This document shows, in pieces, positions 26,401 to 37,825 of a DNA stretch of 64,000 nucleotides; the first letter of the stretch is position 1, and each line of letters begins with the position of its first letter. Position numbers and translations under genes: made by a program. Source of the stretch: Vitis vinifera (Eukaryota > Streptophyta > Magnoliopsida > Vitales > Vitaceae). The DNA is taken from assembly GCF_030704535.1 (NCBI RefSeq), contig NC_081815.1:1689001-1753000 (forward strand), given 5' to 3'. The notes beneath the pieces are model-generated. The model had not been told where the DNA came from. It searched no databases and saw nothing but the letters and a program-made list of their open reading frames with translations.

Positions 26401-29400
26401 TGAGTAGTTAAAAACTAGTTTGAATCATTAAGTAAAGTGAGAGAATAACCAAAGAAACACACAACACATATGAAAAGGAAATGATAAGAATAAATTACAT
26501 CAGGCCATGTTTCTGTAATAAACTCCACAATGTCATAGGCTATGTCTCCTTGGACATCAATTTGCTCCTTCTCAGTTGGACCCTAAAACAAATCATCCAA
26601 AAAATTATAATAAGATATGGCATGCATAAGGAAGATCAAGTTTTGTACTACTTAGAAATCATTCACACCTTGACAACAGATGCTCCTGTAGCGAACTTTT
26701 TCCCAAGCTTCTTTGAAGCATCACTAAGTTTAATACCTGCAATTTAACTCACAAGCCAAGTTACTAACAAAAATATCAACAATAATAATTAACTAAACAA
26801 TATTGGAACATAAGATTCAAAGCAGCATATTGCTCACCAAAGAGTTCCAGCCCCTTCACAGTGGTGATACATTTTCGCTTATTACGTACAATCTTCTCAA
26901 TAACAACTTCTTGCTTCTCCTGCAAATCAAAATCCAATGCCAAATTCAGTTATATTTATACTCAGAAAAAAGATCCAAACAAGTGAGTATTGGAAACTGA
27001 AGAAACAATATGCCTGCCTGCAATAACACAAAAGAAATAGAATCACATAATTCACATTAATACTCCTTTCCTTTCAAGACACAGCTATGAATGCAATCTA
27101 AGTTGCTTTATGATGTGGTCCACAGATAGGTTGCCGACTGTGAAGCACAAGCATCAAGAAGGGTACAACATGACAAGGACACACCAATGCAGAAATTTAG
27201 AAAAAATTTAGCTGTCAAAAGGAATGCAAGGATACTAGATTCATGCTAATGACATAATTCAAGGATAATGAAACAGGTAAACCCAACAAAATATCAAAAA
27301 ACTAGTAATAGAAGTTCTTGGACGCTTTTTTGACATCAAAACGCCTAGTAGTAAAGGAGTGGCAGAATTCTTATGCATTAGCTACCATTCCTGATTCAAC
27401 ACTACTTGACCACAGTTGTCCTTGCTCGCTCACATTTAAGCTTATCCAAAGCTCTTACTACAAGATCAGAACTATTATATCATCTCCTTCCAACTTTGGC
27501 TAGGGAAAATTCATTGCCATTAGTCAGTTTTTAAGCCAAGGTTTCACAATAGAAATATCAGCAGTCAATACACAAAACAATGTAATCTGTCCAGAGCTCT
27601 TACTTTCCTTTTTATCTTCCCACCAGGAAGACGTTTTACTTCTTCTTGCTTAGATGCTGAAGCACCACCTGCACCCACAATAAATAGATAAATAAGTCAG
27701 TTGTGCTCTAAACAGTGACAAAAATATAAAATAAGGTACAAATATAAGATACAATAATAGTACATTAATAATATAACATATACTTTGTCCAAATTTTGAC
27801 TTTTTAGTTTCCAGACACAATAGTCAAAGTAATAGCAACAAACCCAGCTTCATCAAATATAAAAATAGAGTGTAGAGACAATTTTTAACTCCCATTAAAA
27901 TAACACAAAAGAAATGGGTGATATAATGAATGGAAATATGCTTATCATCATAAAACAGAGCTTCTACAAAGATATGATTCAAGAAGCAACAAAAAAAATG
28001 GATGTGTTACCACAGAATATTGCACCCCAAATCAAGATAGAAAGACATAAAATTTTAGATTACATTATATCAAAAGTGGAAAAAGAGAGCACAAATAGAC
28101 ATCAATGAACCAAAAGCTCCAATTATGAGACCAAAATTATCGCTATTGTTTTCATAATCAAAAGCACATTTTAGTACACATATTAGACAACACAAAATGC
28201 CTTGTAGAGTTTATTGGAGTTTACAAATTTTCAGCAGCGTTTAACTAAATGAAGATTCATATCTCAAGCTAAAAAGCACCTAGATTCTAGATTTCCACTT
28301 AAATGGAAATATGGAATCATTAATGATTTAAGAAAGATGTTACCTATGAAGAAACAATTGAAGAATGATACACTTCAATAAAAAAATAAATCCCTACTAA
28401 GAACTATGGAATTCTTTTTTCTAGAGGAGCTTGAAAGGTATCAACCGGAAAGTCAAAATCATAGAATGGTGGTACTTTTCGCAACACAATCTAATTGACT
28501 AGGAACATCAAGTGGCGGGTCCTCAACTACAACCATGTGTCACATTTCCTGATAGCCATGCTTCATGCTTATAGAGTCAAGTAAATCCATGGAGAGTGAA
28601 ATTGGAAACCAAAAAAAATCACTAAGTCTCCGTTTTTAAAAATCACTTTCAAAGATTTTAAAATTTGTTGTAGTAAAAAATTTTTGATACCTCAATTTTT
28701 TTAAACAGCTTTTAAAACCATTACTTTTTCAATATAAGCATCTAAGAGTTTTCGTGTCTTGTATAAAACTTAATACTATTTTTCTGATTTTAAAATCTGA
28801 AAACAGGAAGTGAATCCAAACAGGCACTAAATTCTCACTTTTTGATATTCAATTCTATGTGATCAAACAGCACCACTAGAAAACCACAGCAACCAACATT
28901 CCAGCTTTCAAAGTTTGAATCTGTGCAGAAATCATAACTTCAAATTCCACCAATACAATCCCTTATCAAAAGCAAAATGTTTGATGATGGTCTTTCTACT
29001 TCCATTATCAAGTCATGCCTCTCTATTCGCACCTAAATAATTCCATTTATAAAACAATCCCCAAAAATCATTCCCATGGAATAAGATCTTTTGGCCGATT
29101 AAGTTGCAGAAATTGGATGGTTTTGACATCGGGTCTTCGTTATTCCACTTGAATTTCCATCCAAACATCTAGATATATACATATAAATCCCGAAAATTTT
29201 CTCCAAGATATTCCATGTTTGGCTACAAAATTATTACCATCCATCTTTCCAAATCCTCAAGAACCTCAACATGATTTCCCTAGACTATCATTTACCCTCA
29301 ACAATCATCTTATTAGTGACAATAAAAAGACATCGATGAGCTCACCAGAAGGAGCCGATCCATCGGCGGAACCAGAAGAAAGAGCAGTCGACTGTAATTG

Positions 29401-29660
29401 CTGAGCAACTTTATCAGCTTCCTTTGAATCAGCCTCTGCGCATTAAGAAACAAAATTTCAGATTCAAAGGAATTGAAAAAGGGGGTATTAGGGTTTTGGG
29501 TGTTTGGAAAACCTTTAAGGAGATCGGGGTAGAGATCAGGCGCGTTTTGGATCAACCAGGGCTTGCATTTCTCGAAATCGGATCCAAATTCACAGTACTC
29601 CGCTGGTAAACTGCAAACCTGACAGTAGAGTACTCGAACTGGCTGGGGTTTCTCCGCCAT
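23441..29660 (-). CDS. DENR: Density-regulated protein homolog (DENR), SUI1 domain
   Basis: Seven minus-strand exons, 29660-29513, 29435-29346, 27668-27604, 26919-26838, 26736-26669, 26582-26499 and 23497-23441, total 594 nt (197 aa). All junctions are GT-AG and in frame. The N-terminus has four Cys at 13, 16, 23 and 32 (C-x2-C-x6-C-x8-C) expected to bind zinc. The middle is charged, and the C-terminal SUI1/eIF1-like domain runs from about residue 90 to the end (KRKCITTVKGLELFG, KLGKKFATGASVV, DIAYDIVEFI). Family knowledge: DENR acts with MCT-1 on 40S ribosomes in reinitiation and recycling. The last exon encodes only 18 residues (VPETAIFFIEDG...) and lies beyond a 3.0 kb intron that contains a LINE. 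Length matches the family, so the gene appears intact. Confidence 0.93.
24083..25776 (-). mobile_element. 5'-truncated L1-type LINE in last DENR intron
   Basis: About 1.69 kb of a non-LTR retrotransposon on the minus strand. It starts inside the reverse transcriptase (FCEA..., then LGLPLGAHHK and SKGGRITLIKS), continues through the C-terminal RT region and the zinc-binding zf-RVT segment (CGCEEENVNHILLHC), and ends in a 3' UTR plus poly(A) (T-run at 24081-24104). A direct repeat TCAGGGTT at 24075-24082 and 25777-25784 is the likely target-site duplication. Several frameshifts and stops make it inactive. It is related to the copies at 49426-50054 and 52056-58173. Orientation matches DENR transcription. 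Confidence 0.9.
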
Positions 29661-30588
29661 TGAAGCTCTCCGTCCCTCTGCGAAGCTGCGATCTCAAAAA
29701 CGGTGCGTTTTGACGACGCTTTCGGTGAAAAGGACGGTGATGCAAACGACGTCGTTTTACGTGTAAGTCTCATATCAACATTCTATGCCTTAATTATTAA
29801 TATTTATAAAAAATTTCAATTGTAATATTTACCCAATAACCAATATTTTATTTTTTATTTTTTTATTTTCTCTTAATTAGAGAGTGTTTATTTTTTTACT
29901 TTTTACTAAAAGTAATTTGTTTTTAAAATTTAGGTTGTTTATTTTTCTACTGTTTCATAACTTATTATAAACTTTTTACTAAGTAGAAAAAGTCAAATTA
30001 TTTAACTTTTTCTAAATAGAAAAAATAATATATCGAATTTTTCTTTACTTTTTAATATTTAATATAAATAAAATACTACAAAATTAAACAACCAAACTAT
30101 TAAGTATCAAAGTTCTATTTATAATTAAATGAAAAAAAACACTACCTTAATTTTCAACTTAATTACCACTAAATTCAATTTAATTATTATTTAACTTTCG
30201 ATTAATTAAGTTTTTCTCTAGTCGAAATTAATTAAAAATTTTATTTATTTATTTTTTGGGCCATTTTTTCATTTTTGGAAGGACACCGTCTTACCAAATA
30301 TGTCTTTTTCCTTTTCCTCATTTACAAATTCATTTTGATATTAATATCCATTAAAGAAAGAAAATTATTAAATTATTATATTTATTTATTACTAATAAAA
30401 TCCAAAATTCCATTTAAAAAATAATTTTTTTTAAATATCTTCAATAAATCCAATGATTTTGGATTATTTATTCATCAGAGAAATCCAACCTCATTAAATT
30501 CCTCCATATCTACACCATCTGATTGTATGAAAAAATGGTAAATCTCTGGTCTGTGTAATCTCTATTTATTCTCAATTCTCTTGGGTTT
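29661..30588. other. Divergent intergenic region between DENR and LBD
   Basis: About 930 bp separate the two head-to-head start codons. The DENR-proximal 100 bp is GC-richer and contains the ACGT palindrome. The remainder is extremely AT-rich. No strong TATA box is seen for either gene; a CTATTTATTC at about 30566 is too close to the LBD ATG to be convincing. Confidence 0.55.
29744..29757. promoter_or_regulatory. 14-bp AAACGACGTCGTTT palindrome upstream of DENR
   Basis: A perfect palindrome with a GACGTC core, 84-97 bp upstream of the DENR start codon in the DENR/LBD intergenic region. The shorter ACGACGTCGT form recurs upstream of the CKX gene. The core is a bZIP-type C-box; regulatory use is inferred. 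Confidence 0.45.
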
Positions 30589-32292
30589 ATGAAAAATTGT
30601 GGAAAAAAAAAAATGAACAGAGAGGGCGGTGGTCAAGGAAATCCTCAAGCCCAAGCAGCTTGTGCTTCATGTAAGCACCAGAGAAAGAGATGCGATAGCA
30701 CATGTGAGTTAGCCCCATACTTTCCTGCTAGCAAGTACAGGGAATTTCAGAATGCTCATAAGCTCTTTGGAGTGAGCAACATACAAAAGATCCTCAATGC
30801 CGTCGAGCCGGAGCAGAGAACCGCGGCGGCCGAATCCCTTCTCCTTGAGGGCACCTTCAGGAGAGAAGATCCGGTGTACGGGAGCTTCGGGATTGTATGT
30901 AAATTGGAATCAGAACTAGACCTCTGTAAGCAGGAGCTCTATGCTGTAAACCGTCAATTGGCCTATTTTAAGGAGCGGGAGCAACTCCTACAGCAAAAGG
31001 AGCAGTTAGAGGGCATACTGGAGGTTGAATCTTCACTGTCATTGAACAAAATAGTAAGACCTTAATTTGCGGTGAACAATTTACAATTTTTTTTTAATTA
31101 ATTTATGATTTTTTTTTTCTTTAATTTAGCCCAGGGGATTTTACTTTGGTGATGATGGTAAAAACTTGGATCACGCATACCATTATCAATCAACATTAGA
31201 AGTGGGAGAAGATGTAAAACCCTTTGATATCCAATCAGACGAAATGATAGATTTCAGGTAATGGCAAAATTGAATTAATAATTTAAGGTTATGCTCGGGG
31301 AAAATTTGAGGAAAAATATAAAAGAAAAGTAAAATAAAAATAAAAAATTGATTAAAAGTCGATAAAACATTTGTATTTACTACTTCTAACCCATTTTACT
31401 TATTTTTACTCATTGAAATAAAAATTAAATAATTTAAAAATATATAAACTTCTAACTAATTTAATTATATTTGATTTTCTTTTATATTTTTTTTAGAACA
31501 ATCAAACATAAAGAAATAATAATAATAATAATAATTATTATTATTATTATTATTATTTTGTATTTCTTTTCTTTGTTTAGCATTTTTCAGAACCAAATAT
31601 AACCTAAGAGTTTGGATGTTTATTCTTAGGTGTTTTTTCATATGTCAAAACCATATAAATTATGATTATGATCATGAAAATAATAATAATAAAGTCTTTG
31701 ATTCTCTATTTTTTTTTCAATAATTTATATTTTGCATAAATCATTGACCTAAGATCTAGTATTTCTTTTTTATTTATCAAAAATGAGACTTTGAATTTTT
31801 TTTTCTTTCACTTATACATTTTATTATCAAAATAAAACCTAAGACTATGTTTGGTTCTCAAAAAATAATAAGGAAAAAAAAAATTTAAGAAAATAGTTTT
31901 CTCATGTTTGATTTCACCGATAAAAAATATAAAAAAAATCAAAAGTAATTAAAATTAGTTATAAAGGGAAATGAGTTTAAAAAAACATATAAAAATAAAT
32001 TATTAACTAGAAGCTTTTTTTTTTTTTATTCACTTTTTTTTTTCTATTTTCTTTATTTCATATTGTTCCTCAAATTTTTCAGAAATCAAATATAACCTAA
32101 AGAAATTTTTGCCAATAAACATCTACAAAGGCTAAATTTAGAGTAGGGTTAAAATATTTGTAATATATTGGACTAATACTTTGATATTTATGATGCAGTT
32201 CTCAACCCAAGGCTCATGTAGATGGCTCCCAAACTATAGGCTTGTCTCAAGATCAAGGAGAAGGCTATTTGGAGACCAAGAAAGAAACATAA
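30589..32292 (+). CDS. LOB-domain (LBD/ASL) transcription factor
   Basis: Three exons, 30589-31053, 31130-31257 and 32199-32292, give 228 aa with GT-AG introns and clean phases. The LOB domain occupies about residues 23-130. Its C-x2-C-x6-C-x3-C zinc motif is CASCKHQRKRCDSTC (Cys 25, 28, 35, 39), followed by the GAS-type block HKLFGVSNIQKIL. The coiled-coil part has Leu spaced as L-x3-L-x6-L-x6-L, an imperfect match to the class I L-x6-L-x3-L-x6-L zipper. The tail is acidic and Gln-rich without a known domain. LBD proteins are plant-specific DNA-binding regulators of organ boundaries, pollen and lateral organs. The sequence resembles the LBD22/27/35 type more than LOB itself, but assignment to one member is not safe. 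An internal ATG at 30613 is an alternative start. Intron 2 holds two MITE-like elements. Confidence 0.9.
31283..31608. mobile_element. MITE-like AT-rich element, copy in LBD intron 2
   Basis: Imperfect terminal inverted repeats: left end AAGGTTATGCTCGGGG-AAAATTTGAG and right end, reversed, TTAGGTTATATTTGGTTCTG. The AT-rich interior contains the recurrent core AAATAATTTAAAAATATATAA and a palindromic (AAT)n/(ATT)n run at 31516-31557. No coding capacity. The same core occurs near 22060, 34165 and 43455. Confidence 0.45.
31838..32101. mobile_element. MITE-like AT-rich element, second copy in LBD intron 2
   Basis: Left end CCTAAGACTATGTTTGGTTC and right end, reversed, CTTTAGGTTATATTTGATTT form imperfect inverted repeats like those of the neighbour at 31283-31608. 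It lies in the same intron 230 bp further on. Confidence 0.45.
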
Positions 32293-34006
32293 TGAAAATT
32301 GGACATGGCATGACCATGGGTTTTCTCTTAGATTAGTTAGAAAATGTCACACACCACAGTGGATTAAAGCCTAAAAATGCCTGCAAAAATTCTCAATTAG
32401 GGTTTTGTAAACCCAATTTAAGTCATGAGTTGTATGGATTTCTTGGATATGGAATTATTTGCAGCTATGGAAGTTATAGGCTTTCTTGATATAGGGGAGT
32501 TGCCTTCATCAAAAAATGGTTTGGGATAAGATGCCCAAAAGGGCCAAAACAAATCAATTGCATAAAACATCTTGGACCCATAATTTGTTTCCCTAAAAAA
32601 AAAGCTTTTGCTTTTTTTCTTTTTAGAATACTTTTGTCAATTAGCCCACCCTTTTTTTTGGGGGGGCTCATTATTTACTCTAAAAAGTGACATTTTGAAT
32701 TATTCAAAATTTCCTAATGAAGTTGGAATCATTTAAAGCAAAGTTCTAATTTTCATTTCTAAAATTTAGGATGGGAAATGGGGAAAATGGAAAACAAGGA
32801 AATTCAAATTTTCTTCTTTTTTTTTTCAATGAAAAATATGAAATAAAATGAAAGAAATATTCACCGTATACATTTTTAAATAATATTGAATTTAAATTTA
32901 TTCACATTTCCCTTTTGTTTTCCTTTTTATTTTCTTTTCCTTCAGCTTTCCTGTATAATTTTCATAGCCCAAATGAAGACTCTTGTTCTATATAGATTAC
33001 AAAAATATGTATAAATAAAAATAGAAAGTAGAGAAGAATCATGAAGGACATATTTGACATCTATTTTTTAGAACAATTTTCTATTTTTCAAAAGGAAATA
33101 ATTAGAAAATATGTTTAACAATCCAAAAATTATTTTATGTCTTCTATTTTCTATTCTTTAAAACATAAAATAAAATGTTTTCAGAAAATATCTTTTAATT
33201 GTTTTTGCTTATGTTTTATGAGTTGTTTTAAAAAATAATTATACAAACATATATGACGGTTAAAAATAAAGCTCTAAACATAAATAAAAAAATAAAATAA
33301 AATTTAAAATATATTTAAAAATAAATTTAAAATATTTTAAGTTCTCAAACAAATTTTTGTTCTATAAAACATTATTGAACAATTTTAAACAATTATTCTT
33401 AAAAATTATTTTTAAAAACAGTCATCAAATAAGGTCAAATTATCTTATTTAATTTATCATTAAAAATATTAAAAAAATAAAATATAATAAAAATTTTATA
33501 ATTTTCAAAAGTCCTCATTCTCTTATAGAAGGCAAAATGAGAAGAACAAATTTGAAATATCATGTAAGAAAAAATTTGTGTTTTGGCTCACATATGTATA
33601 AGCTGTAAGAGGACTGTAATTCGCTAAGGAGTTAGCGAAAAGTGGAATAAGGTGAATAGGTGGTCCAAATTTTAACCAATTTTGTGTCCTCAAATTCAAT
33701 TTTCTTAAATCTTGATTAATTGATTCAATTTAATATTATTTAGAAATATAAAGAATATAAGAAAATTATTAAACACAAATAACGAGGCATTACATAAATA
33801 TAGAAAACCACCCATAAATCTCAATGAAATCCTTTACAAATTAAATCAAATAAAATTTACTAAATATAAAAAAAAATATAAATAGTTTTACCTTATTTTG
33901 ATTCATTGACTCATTTGAGTCTCGTAATGGTCAATACTACACTCTTCTTTTGTATCATTAATGCAACCTTCTATGATCTCCTTAACTCTATTGAAAAGAC
34001 TTTTAA
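32293..34006. other. 3' flank of LBD and AT-rich spacer
   Basis: No gene or RNA recognised. The region is dominated by A/T runs. A short open frame at 32474-32671 (minus) is Lys-rich and without motifs. Confidence 0.5.
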
Positions 34007-34322
34007 AACTTATTTTTGAATACTATTTTTGGTTTTTGAAAAATATGGGGAAAAGAAAATATAGGGGAATAGTAAAAGAAAAAAAAATGAAGGAAAAAAA
34101 AAAGATTAAACTCAATGAATTATTTTTATATATTTCTTAAATTTTACTTATTTTTTTCCATTATATAAAAATTAAATAATATAAAATATATAAATTTTTC
34201 TAAGAAATTTTAATATATTTGATATTATTTTGTATTTTTATGGTGAAATTAAACATGAGAAAATTTTTTTTTTTGTATTTTTTTATTTTCTTAATACTTT
34301 TCGAAAATCAGACATAACTAAA
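34007..34322. mobile_element. MITE-like AT-rich element
   Basis: Ends TTTTTGGTTTTTGAAAAATA (left) and CGAAAATCAGACATAACTAA (right) are imperfectly inverted. The interior shares the AAATTAAATAATATAAAATA-type core with the copies in LBD intron 2. Limits are approximate. Confidence 0.35.
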
Positions 34323-34884
34323 AGATTTGAGAGATAAGTGATTATATCTTTAATTATGTTCATCTTATCCATCTTAACTCTTAAGCTTAGGGATTTATAG
34401 AAAAATACTAAAAAACTTAGTTGGAACTAACGCATAGAGAGAGAAATGGATCTCAAATGTTTGAACTAACCTATAGAAATCCATAGCAAAATGTTAAAAT
34501 TGCACCTTGGAAAAGCCAAATGGACATTTGAACTTCTCATATTGTACAATCCAATGTATGGACATTTGAACTCTTTGTTCAACGTTTGAACAACCCTTTA
34601 TTTCATCCTTATGATCATTTTTCATGCTATTTTTTGCTTTTTCTTTATTTTTTAAAATTCTATCGTCTTTATGTCTCACATTTGTAAATGCATACTTAAC
34701 CTCATTGGAAAATAATGTTTGAATTATTTGAACTTAATCAAGACTATTAAGACTTAAAAAATTAAATACTATCGTAACAATACATAAGTAGAATAAAATT
34801 ATGAACATAATCTAAAACACTAACAAACTAAAGTTCGATTTGCTTTTACTTTGATTAAAACCGAATTCTAAAACTTACTTACCA

Positions 34885-34930
34885 ATACCTTTATCGTCCT
34901 TGAAGTGATACCTTTATCGTCCTTGAAGTG
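34885..34930. repeat. Perfect 23-bp tandem duplication
   Basis: The unit beginning ATACCTTTATCGTCC and ending TTGAAGTG occurs twice head to tail (34885-34907 and 34908-34930) without mismatch. Non-coding spacer. Confidence 0.9.
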
Positions 34931-35418
34931 AGTACAAGTCTGATTGAAAATAAGATTTCAGTAAAGATAATCTTATTTTTTATCTTTCTCCACTTTCACT
35001 TTCTTAATGTTTTCTCCCTCTCTTTTTTCCTCACTATATATTCTACAAATCCAAACAGAACCTAATCTTTTCATGACAGTGAAAATAGATATAACCATAA
35101 GGAGGAAACATATGAAAGGGTGCAGAATATGATAGATGAAGACCAACCAACATATCCATATAAAGTTGACAGATAAGTAATCTTTAGTTTTGAAAAAGAG
35201 ATTCCATTCAAAAACCTACTCAAAAGTGGGTCTTCACTTTTTGAAAGAATACATGAAAGGTTTGTCTTTGTATATTTCCAGCCATTTTTTTTTACCCTTT
35301 TTGTAGGACATTCCCCTCAATGCATGCTGCTTTCCACCACTGCATTCCTCTACTCAATTTTCACTTTTCTCCATGTCTTTTATTCTGCATCTCTAATTTT
35401 TTTTTTTTTAAGGTATTC

Positions 35419-35421
<3 letters not shown>

Positions 35422-35472
<51 letters not shown>
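35422..35472. repeat. (AT)n microsatellite
   Basis: About 25 uninterrupted AT units. They lie directly at the 3' side of a tRNA-Val-like relic read on the minus strand. Confidence 0.95.
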
Positions 35473-35477
<5 letters not shown>

Positions 35478-35481
35478 GATA

Positions 35482-35554
35482 TGTCAGAGCTCAGGTTTGA
35501 ACCGGGACCTCTATTGTGTGAGACTAGTGTGATAACCAACAACACCACCCAAAC
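35482..35554 (-). pseudogene. tRNA-Val(CAC)-like pseudogene
   Basis: Read on the minus strand, this 73-nt segment starts GTTTGGGTGGTG, has a D-arm-like GTTGGTTATCAC, an anticodon loop CTCACAC (anticodon CAC, valine), a T-arm with GGTTCAAACC and ends CTCTGACA. It can be laid over a plant tRNA-Val almost end to end. A T-T mismatch in the acceptor stem, a G-A mismatch in the anticodon stem and a missing base in the T-stem argue against function. No SINE body follows; the (AT)n tract does. Confidence 0.7.
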
Positions 35555-35559
35555 ATATT

Positions 35560-37825
35560 TATTTTATTCAATAAAAATTTATTTATAATTAATTTTAGTT
35601 ATATCTAATTTTTTTAAAAATTTATTAATGAAAAAGCATATGTTCATCAAGTTAAAGAGGGTTTGATTATGTGATTTTGTGTTTCATCTTGATTATGTGA
35701 TTTATTTCATTTTTTTTTGTGTGTTTTTTTATATATAAATAGCAGAAGGCATTATAGCAAGGTCAGAACCAAATCCTAAAGGAAATAAAATTCAACTAAT
35801 AGAATTTCAGCCCAAAAAAATTGAATTTACTATTTTAATTTTGCATAAAAAACAAACATAAATAACCTAAATATCAATCATTTATATGTGTTGGAGTTGG
35901 GTTTGAAGGCCCAAATAGACTAACCCAACCCGATCCAACCAAAAGGAAGAATTGTCATTATATAATCATTAAAAAAAAAAAACTCTCACTCATTCTCATT
36001 TTGAGAATAGTCGGAAAGAACACACTTTTACGAGAAAAAAAAACTTTATTCTCATTGTGAAAATAAAATGGTTCTTAATTTTTGTAGTTCAATTCACGAT
36101 ATAGAACAAAAAACCTATCAGTGAAATAATTAATCTAATTTTTTTGTATTTCAAAAGGTAATCTAAAACCTTATTCATAAAAATTCAAAATTCACCCATC
36201 AAGAAAAATTATTTATACGGATTACAATATTAAAAGAATATATTAATCACCATAATTACGGCGAAGAAGTTAAAAAATTGAATTGAAATCATCTTTTTCA
36301 AACACAATGTTAATATTTCCCAAAGTCAAAACTCTAATTTAATGATCTTATATTAAATAATTATTCTTTAATTAATGAAGAAAAATCAAAATAAAACAAG
36401 AAGCTCATTGATAGTGAAATGAACTCCACTGACCTACAACATTAAACAAAGACCTATGAGTCTTACTCTTATGTCAATTACATTTTAAATAATAAGAGAT
36501 TTGTATATACAAAAGGGTCTGACAAAGCAAACCCTTTTAAGCCAATGATACACTTGCTTATCAAAAGCCTCTTATAACTTAAAAGATATAAGAAGACTAC
36601 AATTGACTTTGTACTTTTCCACTAGGCAAGAGTTAATAATTCTGATTTATTATTAACAAATTCACCCACATGAATTGGCCATGTGAAAATAAATAAATAA
36701 ATAATCAGCAAAAAGGGTTGATAAGTGAGGGTCACTTAAAGTGTATTTGGCTTAAAGTATTGTATGTGCATGTCATATAACATTTTGTATGGAGTAACAC
36801 TTTTTGATATTCTTTCATTTTTTGGTATCATGTAAATGATTAATATTCCAAATATCATAATAATTTTTATCTATTTTCATATAAATAAAAATATATAATA
36901 TCGTAGACCTCTTATTTTTTGTCCTTACACATTTTTTTTTTTTAGGCTTTTAGACATTTGTGAAGAGCTTATGAGGACTCAATAGGTAATTTTATTGTCA
37001 GATTCAGACTTGATTTTCATATATTTGTCTTTGATTTTTATAAGAGTCGATTTTATTTCTTATCTTATTTTATTATTTTAAAAAATAAATAAATAAATAA
37101 CGACTTTAAATCTTTTCTAAAAATCAAAATTTCACAAATAAAAAACGACTTTCATCTTCGAATGAAAACATATATGAAAAATGTGGATCCACAAATACGT
37201 TGATAATTGAATTTCAAATAAGGGAAAGTTTTTTTTTTTTTGTAGAATTAAGTTTTTTTTTTTAACCAATTTTATTAAACAAATTAGCAATTAAAAATGG
37301 TTTAATATGAAAAAAAAAATGATTTCTAAAGAGAAAAAAAAACAAAATTATAACTTGAAATTTGTAGTATTAATGTTTTTGAAAAGTATGGTTTTGAGGA
37401 CTTTAATTTATAGATAAACCTAAAAACAAAAATATAAGAGGGATGCAATTTTTATTTTTATTTTTTTGAAAATTAGAAAGTCATTTTCCCGTACCCTTAT
37501 ATTTTTGGAAATTGGCATTCTTGAAACATCAATACTAATCTATCACGAAACTTCTAAAATCGCTTAATTTGGTACTACATGAAACACCTGACAAACGGAA
37601 CATATGACACAAAATGACAAGAACACCCATTACATTAACTCCAAATCATTTAAAAACAAGGGTAATTTAAGTCATTTCATTCTGCAACGTGCATGTTTGT
37701 CGTCACTACTCAGTCGTGAAGCAGCACCATTGACAAGAACATGAAGATAAAATGACGAGAATGCCCATCGCATATGGTAGGAAGTACATATTTCAGAAGG
37801 GCATATTGGTAAAGAGGCCTTACTT
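35560..37825. other. AT-rich spacer, no gene
   Basis: No exon structure, RNA gene or defined transposon is seen. The stretch is the 3' flank of the DUF4408/DUF761 gene (stop at 37826) plus intergenic DNA with long A/T runs. Confidence 0.55.

Noticed and set aside
35482..35554. Functional tRNA-Val gene
   Set aside because: Stem mismatches and a missing T-stem base make a working tRNA unlikely; kept as a pseudogene.
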